NCBI RefSeq assembly: GCF_900129745.1
Contig: NZ_FQWS01000001.1
Coordinates: 1,426,001-1,490,000, forward strand
From: Winogradskyella jejuensis
GTDB taxonomy: Bacteria > Bacteroidota > Bacteroidia > Flavobacteriales > Flavobacteriaceae
Length of the DNA: 64,000 nucleotides
Direction of reading: 5' to 3'
Both the position numbers and the translations under genes were made by a program. Positions 58,722 through 64,000 of this stretch are shown here, piece by piece (within the stretch, counting starts at the first letter, position 1; every line of letters starts with the position of its first letter). Below the pieces are notes generated by a model. It was not told the origin of the DNA. It did no database searches and saw only the letters and a list, made by a program, of their open reading frames with translations.

Positions 58722-59689
58722 TAATCTTGAACTTTTGGGAGTCTAAAATTTAGGACAAAGTAACTTCCAAAAATACTTGGAAGCACAAAATTGAGTAACC
58801 ACATTAATGTCGAAATTGAAAGTATGGTTAATTCGTCAATTCCTAAATAGCTAAACAGAAATACTGCAGCACTCGTTTTTATTAAAACATCAAATACAGC
58901 AAGTGATGGTACAATTGAACTTAAAAAATACATGCTACTAATAGCAATCATAGCGGTTTTGTAGTCAATGTTAACTCCAAAAATCTGCAACAAAAAATAA
59001 AACTGAAACGAGAAAATTGCATAACGAATCACAGATAAGATAAACGTTGTAGTGTGAATTCTTTGCGGAAGGTGTTTTACAAAATCTATAATTCGCTCTA
59101 TAGAAAACCCTTTAATCTTAAATCTAGATTGTTGTAACCCAAATGCAGTAAATACACCCACAGCAATTATAATGAGAACTAGCCTTGAGGCTTTGTAAAA
59201 CTTCAACTCCAAATCATAATTATTATAAAAGAGTATGAGCCCAATAATCCCAATTATGGTTGTTACTGCCATTTGATTAACGTTAGCAATAAGGTTGAGC
59301 AGTACAACCCGTTTTCTGTATTGTTTTGCAAAGTAAATGGCTTTGGCGCCATAATCGCCAATACGGTTTGGTGTAATTAATGATGCGGTTAAACCACCAA
59401 GGCTTTGTTCTAAGGCCTCAAAAAATGATATTTTCTTGATTGTTTCCACCAAATTTTTCCATTTTAAGACTTCAAAAAACCAATTAAAAACACTCAAAAT
59501 CAGTAGAAAAAAGATGTTTTTGGCTGAAAAAACGTTGTTTTTGATTAAAAACGAAGTGAATTCTGTAAAATTAAGATTGTTGTTTTTTAGTAGTCTGTTA
59601 TAGATGTAATAAGACGCGCCAACTATTATACTTAGTTTAATTATTGCAATAAAGAATTGCTTAGTTTTGTATGGAAGGCTTCCTAGCAC
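58721..59689 (-). CDS. Flippase-like/LPG synthase-type membrane protein
   Basis: A 322-residue integral membrane protein with about eight helices, belonging to the UPF0104/lysylphosphatidylglycerol synthase transmembrane family. Typical are SLGGLTASLITPNRIGDYGAKA in part (LITPNRIGDYGAKA) and the late motif FLLSFLS-like region. In this family only some members transfer aminoacyl groups; others are thought to move lipids. Start is GTG at 59689. It is coupled to the next glycosyltransferase by a one-base overlap. Confidence 0.8.
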   Translation of the reverse strand: MLGSLPYKTKQFFIAIIKLSIIVGASYYIYNRLLKNNNLNFTEFTSFLIKNNVFSAKNIFFLLILSVFNWFFEVLKWKNLVETIKKISFFEALEQSLGGLTASLITPNRIGDYGAKAIYFAKQYRKRVVLLNLIANVNQMAVTTIIGIIGLILFYNNYDLELKFYKASRLVLIIIAVGVFTAFGLQQSRFKIKGFSIERIIDFVKHLPQRIHTTTFILSVIRYAIFSFQFYFLLQIFGVNIDYKTAMIAISSMYFLSSIVPSLAVFDVLIKTSAAVFLFSYLGIDELTILSISTLMWLLNFVLPSIFGSYFVLNFRLPKVQD

Positions 59690-59717
59690 AATACAAATTA
59701 AACCAAAATATTACACT

Positions 59718-60356
59718 ATGCGTTTTAAGTTTGCAAAATACAGCTTAGCTCTACTCTTTTTATTAAGTTCTTTCAATGTGTTTGCGCAAAGAAAAGAAAT
59801 TAGCACGTGGTCAGCTCAAATTTCTTTGGGGCTTAATTCGCCATCCAAAGGTGGATTTGTAGATGGTTTCTCAGCACAGACTTTAAATTTGCCTACTGTA
59901 AACTTAGGTGTTCAGCGTATGTTTAGCAGAACGCTTGGTGCAAAACTAGACTATGGGTTTAATCGTTTTAAGAGCGAAAGTGATAATCCTGAATTTAAAG
60001 TTAATTATAGTAGAATAAATGCACAATTGGTTTATAATCCTTCTGAGTCGCTGAACTTTCTGCCGCAGCCTATGCAACTAGTGGCTCACGCAGGACCTGG
60101 TTTTTCTATGGTAAAACCATTGGGTACTTTAGATGAAAATAAGCAGTCTTATCTCAATTTTAATTTAGGGTTTGAGGTGCATTATTCAATTAATAGAAAA
60201 GTGAATTTATTTACCGATATATCTTACATCTACGGTTTTACAAGTTTAGACGATTACAATCCGGAAATTAATGGATTAGGAGCGTTTAACGGAAGTGTTT
60301 TTAATGTGTCTTTTGGAGTGTCAATTGCTTTGAGTGGCTGTTATTATTGCGAATAA
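59718..60356 (+). CDS. Outer-membrane beta-barrel protein (OmpA-like barrel)
   Basis: A 212-residue exported barrel protein: signal peptide (about 1-22, ending VFA-QR), then eight or so strands of the OmpW/OmpA-barrel type (WSAQISLGLNSPSKGGFVDGF, LNFNLGFEVHYSINRKV). It lacks a peptidoglycan-binding domain. The ATG at 59718 is chosen because it gives the signal peptide; the frame is open 17 codons further. The next gene, ruvC, starts three bases after the stop, so they may be cotranscribed. Confidence 0.75.
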   Translation: MRFKFAKYSLALLFLLSSFNVFAQRKEISTWSAQISLGLNSPSKGGFVDGFSAQTLNLPTVNLGVQRMFSRTLGAKLDYGFNRFKSESDNPEFKVNYSRINAQLVYNPSESLNFLPQPMQLVAHAGPGFSMVKPLGTLDENKQSYLNFNLGFEVHYSINRKVNLFTDISYIYGFTSLDDYNPEINGLGAFNGSVFNVSFGVSIALSGCYYCE

Positions 60357-60359
60357 TTT

Positions 60360-60914
60360 ATGGCGACAGAAAAAATAATTTTAGGGATTGACCCAGGAAC
60401 AACCATAATGGGTTTTGGACTCATAAAAGTGGTTGGAAAGAAGATGGAGTTTTTACAGCTCAATGAATTACAACTTAAAAAATACGACGACCATTATCTT
60501 AAGTTAAAACTCATTTTTGAACGCACGGTAGAACTTATTGATACGCATCACCCAGATGAAATTGCTATTGAAGCACCTTTCTTTGGAAAGAATGTGCAAA
60601 GTATGCTAAAACTTGGTCGTGCTCAAGGTGTAGCGATGGCCGCGGGTTTGTCTCGTGAGGTGCCAATTACTGAATATTCACCTAAAAAAATTAAAATGGC
60701 CATTACGGGTAATGGTAATGCGACTAAAGAGCAAGTTGCAAAAATGCTTCAGAGTTTACTAAACTTAAAAGAGTTGCCAAAAAATCTCGATTCTACAGAT
60801 GGTTTAGCAGCTGCGGTTTGCCATTTTTATAACCAAGGTCGTGTTCAAATAGGAAAAAGTTATACGGGTTGGTCGAGTTTTGTAAAGCAGAATGAAGGAC
60901 GAGTTAAGAAGTAA
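60360..60914 (+). CDS. ruvC: Crossover junction endodeoxyribonuclease RuvC
   Basis: RuvC cuts Holliday junctions during recombination repair. The 184-residue product has the RNase H-like catalytic residues: Asp11 (LGIDPGTT), Glu71 (AIEAPFFGKN), and the pair Asp144/Asp147 (LDSTDGLAAAVCH). ATG at 60360. It is close to the upstream barrel gene (3 bases) and to the small membrane gene downstream (4 bases), which suggests an operon without functional link. Confidence 0.96.
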   Translation: MATEKIILGIDPGTTIMGFGLIKVVGKKMEFLQLNELQLKKYDDHYLKLKLIFERTVELIDTHHPDEIAIEAPFFGKNVQSMLKLGRAQGVAMAAGLSREVPITEYSPKKIKMAITGNGNATKEQVAKMLQSLLNLKELPKNLDSTDGLAAAVCHFYNQGRVQIGKSYTGWSSFVKQNEGRVKK

Positions 60915-60918
60915 ATAA

Positions 60919-61380
60919 ATGTCTAAGAAGTCGTCTATTCTGCTCTATTTAATTTTGATAGTTGGGGTCTTTATACTCTATAAATTTATAATTTCAGAGA
61001 GATTCAATATTTTAAGAAATGGTGAAAAAGTAAAAGTCTTAGTTACAAAATTTCCAGATTGTGATTATCACGGCAGACATGATAGTGAGTTTTTAAGATT
61101 TACATTCGAAGGAAATAAATGTTCAAAAAGATTAAAATTGAAATATTGTAAAATTCTTCATGAGAAATACTTTAGAAAAGGAATTCGTCAAATTGAGATT
61201 CTAACTGATGAAGAACACAAGAGTTTCGTTCTGCCTTTTGAAGATTTAAAATATAATTATTACGCTTTTATTTTAATTGAGATAATTTTTTCAATTTGTC
61301 TTTTAAAAGCTATTCTAAAAAAACAGAGTAATGACATTGAAGAAGATTCTTCTCAGATTTTAGAACAATCAGATGAATAA
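60919..61380 (+). CDS. Two-helix membrane protein, unknown
   Basis: I do not recognise this 153-residue protein. It has a helix at the N-terminus (about 7-24, LLYLILIVGVFILYKFI), a polar domain of about 75 residues with several cysteines (KFPDCDYHG, NKCSKRLKLKYCK), a second helix (about 112-133) and an acidic tail. Its end overlaps the hemW frame by eight bases. It could be a lipid- or metal-binding protein, but this is not supported. Confidence 0.65.
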   Translation: MSKKSSILLYLILIVGVFILYKFIISERFNILRNGEKVKVLVTKFPDCDYHGRHDSEFLRFTFEGNKCSKRLKLKYCKILHEKYFRKGIRQIEILTDEEHKSFVLPFEDLKYNYYAFILIEIIFSICLLKAILKKQSNDIEEDSSQILEQSDE

Positions 61381-62593
61381 TTTGGATTCTAAGAAAAGTA
61401 GGCAAAGCAAAAGTATGAGTTCCTCTCCTTCGGAGAGGTTAGGAGAGGCTGTAGAGTTAGATGAAGCAGTTGGCATCTACATCCATATCCCATTCTGCAA
61501 GCAAGCCTGTCATTATTGCGATTTTCATTTTTCGACATCTCTTAAAAAGAGAGATGATATGGTCAAGGCTTTAGCTAAGGAAATTGAATTGCGTAAAGAT
61601 GAATTTAAAAATGAGGTAGTTGAAACCATTTATTTTGGTGGCGGTACACCATCTGTATTGACGATTGATGAGTTAAGATTTTTGATTGAGAGTGTATACA
61701 AGAATTACAACACTTCCGATAACCCAGAGATTACTTTAGAAGCTAATCCAGATGATTTGTCTAAAGATAAAATAATTGAACTTTCAGAAAGTCCTATTAA
61801 TCGATTAAGCATTGGTATTCAATCTTTTTTTGAAGACGACTTGAAGCTTATGAATCGCGCCCACAACGCCGAAGAATCAAAAGCATGCTTGTCTGTGGCG
61901 ACTCGCCACTTCGATAACATTTCGGTAGATTTGATTTATGGCATTCAAAATTCAACTAACGAAAAATGGCTTCAAAATATAGAAACAGCATTAAGTTTCG
62001 GCATACCACATATCAGTAGTTATGCATTAACGGTTGAGCCTAAAACTGCATTAGCATCGTTTATAGAAAAAGGTATAATTGATGATGTGGATGATGAGTT
62101 GGCGCATGCGCAATTCAATATTTTAAAAGACAAATTAGAGACTAAAGGCTTTGTGCATTACGAGTTGTCAAATTTTGGTAAGGAAGGCTATTTTAGTAAA
62201 AACAATACAGCCTATTGGCAAGGTAAACCGTACATAGGCATTGGTCCTTCGGCACATTCGTTTAATGGTAGCCAACGCGGTTGGAATATTAGAAACAATA
62301 GCAAATACATTAAGTCAATCGAAGAAGGTATTTTACCAATTGAGATTGAAAATTTAACCAAAACAGACCGTTATAACGAGTATGTAATGACAGGTCTTAG
62401 AACCATGTTTGGAGTCTCCATCGAGAAAGTCGAAACTGAATTTGGTGAAAGCTACAAAGATCATCTTTTGAAATATGCTGAAATTTTTATTCAACAACAA
62501 TTGTTGTATATTGAAAATAATCATTTAAAAACCACGAAAAAAGGTATGTTTTTAAGCGATGGAATTTCTTCTGAATTATTTAAACTGAATTAA
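61373..62593 (+). CDS. hemW: Radical SAM haem chaperone/coproporphyrinogen III oxidase-like (HemW)
   Basis: A 406-residue radical SAM protein with the cluster motif CKQACHYC (Cys42, Cys46, Cys49) right after GIYIHIPF, and IYFGGGTPS, then the HemN C-terminal domain (late GLRTMFGVS). HemW proteins insert or carry haem. The family start is near GIYIHIPF, so about 32 residues at the N-terminus are extra; they are encoded by a repeat-like element (61421-61450). I used the ATG at 61373; 61415 is the alternative. No coproporphyrinogen oxidase activity should be assumed. Confidence 0.9.
   Translation: MNNLDSKKSRQSKSMSSSPSERLGEAVELDEAVGIYIHIPFCKQACHYCDFHFSTSLKKRDDMVKALAKEIELRKDEFKNEVVETIYFGGGTPSVLTIDELRFLIESVYKNYNTSDNPEITLEANPDDLSKDKIIELSESPINRLSIGIQSFFEDDLKLMNRAHNAEESKACLSVATRHFDNISVDLIYGIQNSTNEKWLQNIETALSFGIPHISSYALTVEPKTALASFIEKGIIDDVDDELAHAQFNILKDKLETKGFVHYELSNFGKEGYFSKNNTAYWQGKPYIGIGPSAHSFNGSQRGWNIRNNSKYIKSIEEGILPIEIENLTKTDRYNEYVMTGLRTMFGVSIEKVETEFGESYKDHLLKYAEIFIQQQLLYIENNHLKTTKKGMFLSDGISSELFKLN
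61421..61450. repeat. Repeat-like hairpin inside the hemW 5' end
   Basis: CCTCTCC-TTC-GGAGAGG is a perfect 7-bp hairpin, followed by TTAGGAGAGGC. It is similar to intergenic repeat families of flavobacteria and is read in frame as SSPSERLGEA. Confidence 0.6.
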
Positions 62594-62595
62594 TC

Positions 62596-63345
62596 TTGAT
62601 AGCAACAATACAATACAATTCTAGAAAATTAAATATAGATTTATCCAAACCCTTAGATATTTCTATCCCCATACGTCACGGCGTAAAAAACGTCAACGCT
62701 TGGTATATCGGTCCTCCAAAGATTGAAGCAGAAGTTTATGATAATGAAGCAATTAGCGTTGCTGAAGGCGCTTCGGTTAATTTTAATACAATAACGTTTA
62801 ATCCGCATGCTCACGGCACACATACCGAAACGGTTGGGCATATTACAGAAAAACCGTATCCGATTACCAAAGTGTTTAAATCGTCTTTTTTTCTAGCTGA
62901 AGTTATTAGTGTAGCACCAGAAAAACTAATGAAAGACCACATTATTTCGGCAAAACAATTGCAATTTGCTATTGGTAATAAAAAACGAGACGCCTTAATT
63001 GTTAGGACATTGCCAAATATGAAAGACAAAAAGACCATGCAATATTCTAATACAAATTGGGTCTATTTTACAGAAGATGCTATTAAGTTACTAGTAAAAA
63101 AAGGGATTAAGCATCTACTTATAGATTTGCCAAGCATAGATAGAGAAAGAGATGGAGGTGAACTTAGAGGGCACAATGCTTTTTGGAATACATCTGGCGA
63201 ACTCCGATTAGATGCAACAATTACAGAATTTATTTATGTGCCAAACAAAATAGAAGACGGGACTTATATGCTTAATCTTCAAATTGCTCCATTTGAAAAT
63301 GATGCGTCACCAAGTCGTCCAGTTTTATATAAAATTTTAGAGTAA
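62596..63345 (+). CDS. Cyclase family protein (kynurenine formamidase-like)
   Basis: The 249-residue protein belongs to the cyclase/KynB family of metal-dependent hydrolases. The metal motif is HAHGTHTETVGH (about 74-85; canonical HxGTHxDxPxH), and DLPSIDRERDGGELRGHNAFW further on. The family includes arylformamidase; the substrate cannot be read. Start is TTG at 62596, two bases after the hemW stop. Cytoplasmic, possibly cotranscribed with hemW. Confidence 0.85.
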   Translation: MIATIQYNSRKLNIDLSKPLDISIPIRHGVKNVNAWYIGPPKIEAEVYDNEAISVAEGASVNFNTITFNPHAHGTHTETVGHITEKPYPITKVFKSSFFLAEVISVAPEKLMKDHIISAKQLQFAIGNKKRDALIVRTLPNMKDKKTMQYSNTNWVYFTEDAIKLLVKKGIKHLLIDLPSIDRERDGGELRGHNAFWNTSGELRLDATITEFIYVPNKIEDGTYMLNLQIAPFENDASPSRPVLYKILE

Positions 63346-63353
63346 ATTTATTT

Positions 63354-63390
63354 CCGATTGTCGCGCTGAGCTTGTCGAAGCGCTTTCGGA
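63354..63390. repeat. REP-like palindromic element
   Basis: Arms GCGCT / AGCGC enclose GAGCTTGTCGA, with outer CCGA / TCGG pairs. This type of palindrome is common between genes in Flavobacteriaceae. It lies in the 78-base gap between the cyclase and the DUF4230 gene. Confidence 0.7.
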
Positions 63391-63423
63391 GAGTTGATTC
63401 GGTAGCTATATTAAAATCTATAA

Positions 63424-64000
63424 ATGGAAACATTTTTCATCATAATCATAAGTATATTAGTCACTCTAGGCATAGTGACACTAATAAAACAATGGCGAAG
63501 TACAAAGAAAACAAACGAGCAGTCTATCATTCTTTTAGATAAGATAAAGCGCGTTTGTAAGTTCATTACGGTCGAAGGCGATTTTGCGGATATTTACCAT
63601 TACGAAGATGTAAAGGAAAAATTTCTGAAATTGATTTCTAGTAAGAAAAAGGCACTAGTCGTCATCAATGCTAAAGCGCATGTTGGGTTTGATTTAAGTA
63701 AACTTAAAATGAATGCTGATGCGAACTCAAAACGCGTAGTGCTTACCCACTTTCCTCAACCAGAGGTATTGTCTATCGAAACCAACATTAATTATTACGA
63801 CAAAAAAGACGGTATGTTTAACAAATTTGAAGCTTCAGATTTAACAGACTTACATGTGCAAGCTAAAGCCCATATACAAGAAAAAATACCAGAGAGTGGT
63901 TTGTTTAATGTAGCTAGAGGTGAAGCTCTAGAAGCCATTCAACTTATAGAGTCTATTGTAGAAACTATTGGTTGGAAGCTGGATTATTCAGCATTAAAGA
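63424..64000 (+). CDS. DUF4230 domain protein, 3' end outside window
   Basis: A partial protein (192 residues seen). One N-terminal membrane helix (about 3-22) is followed by the DUF4230 domain (KRVCKFITVEGDFADIYHY; ALVVINAKAHVGFDLSKLK), which continues to the window end. The ATG at 63424 gives the usual start. The family is of unknown function and widespread in Bacteroidota and others. The frame is open at 64000. Confidence 0.9.
   Translation, partial: METFFIIIISILVTLGIVTLIKQWRSTKKTNEQSIILLDKIKRVCKFITVEGDFADIYHYEDVKEKFLKLISSKKKALVVINAKAHVGFDLSKLKMNADANSKRVVLTHFPQPEVLSIETNINYYDKKDGMFNKFEASDLTDLHVQAKAHIQEKIPESGLFNVARGEALEAIQLIESIVETIGWKLDYSALK

Noticed and set aside
1..64000. Insertion sequence, transposase, integrase or prophage genes
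   Set aside because: None of the recognisable proteins belongs to these classes, and no pair of long terminal inverted repeats was seen.
1..64000. Riboswitches (TPP, cobalamin, SAM and similar)
   Set aside because: I looked for their core sequences upstream of metabolic genes and saw none; a covariance-model search would be needed to exclude them.

Overview
The window is a stretch of a chromosome from a marine-type member of the Flavobacteriaceae (Bacteroidota). The evidence is low GC content, promoters of the Bacteroidota type (TAnnTTTG, sometimes with an upstream TTTG), a type IX secretion C-terminal sorting domain, a DnaE polymerase with a fused proofreading exonuclease, and several families almost confined to this phylum (DUF3127, DUF3098, DUF4271, DUF4296, DUF4230). 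Most of the sequence is vertical core genome. I see no prophage, insertion sequence, CRISPR array or rRNA.

Layout. 0-5 kb: end of a DUF3127 gene, aat, tag, a thioredoxin-fold gene and a TonB-like gene. 3.5-6.7 kb (minus strand): ftsX, a 44-residue membrane peptide, DUF3098, uppP, truB. 6.8-13.6 kb (plus): leuS, a BamE-like protein, ald, a zinc peptidase, a Bax-inhibitor-1 protein, and a cytochrome c lipoprotein behind a perfect Crp/Fnr-type palindrome. 13.6-15.5 kb: an Lrp regulator and a saccharopine dehydrogenase. 15.6-25.8 kb: pckA, hemD, DUF4271, a polyprenol-phosphate mannosyltransferase, dihydroorotase, tyrS and others. 25.9-29.6 kb: a T9SS-exported protein and a PhoB/PhoR-type two-component pair with tandem direct repeats in front of it. 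29.5-38 kb: trmB, a LysE-type exporter, an alkyltransferase-like protein, Mrp plus NifU (iron-sulfur cluster delivery), a ferredoxin reductase plus ferredoxin pair, and glutaryl-CoA dehydrogenase. 37.5-39.3 kb: rpsP-rimM-trmN6. 39.4-47.3 kb: a calcium-repeat lipoprotein, dnaE, trxA, a DUF58 protein and tRNA-Asp. 47.3-50.9 kb: the most unusual region. 51-56 kb: a BlaI/BlaR-like regulatory operon. 56-64 kb: membrane proteins, glycosyltransferase, ruvC, hemW, a cyclase and a DUF4230 protein cut by the window end.

The best candidate for something undescribed is 47.3-50.93 kb. It has an AT-rich leader with several hairpins and an 18-bp perfect palindrome, then a 55-residue predicted secreted basic peptide as its own transcription unit, then a histidine kinase with a periplasmic TPR sensor and its response regulator. 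After these come three TACGG-type elements, two of them 22 bp apart, and a terminator not next to any gene. I infer, without proof, a peptide-sensing or envelope-sensing circuit. A second candidate is the blaI-M56-TPR-lipoprotein operon at 51.5-55.9 kb. It carries paired BlaI-like operators, an M56 protease with two tandem TonB-like C-terminal domains instead of a penicillin sensor, and a third copy of that domain in a downstream lipoprotein.

Housekeeping functions are well represented: translation (leuS, tyrS, rpsP, rimM, truB, trmB, trmN6, tRNA-Asp), replication and repair (dnaE, ruvC, tag), envelope (uppP, ftsX) and central metabolism (pckA, ald, pyrC, hemW, hemD). Small flavobacterial REP-like palindromes occur at 3.4-3.55 kb and 63.35 kb, and one appears to be read as part of hemW.
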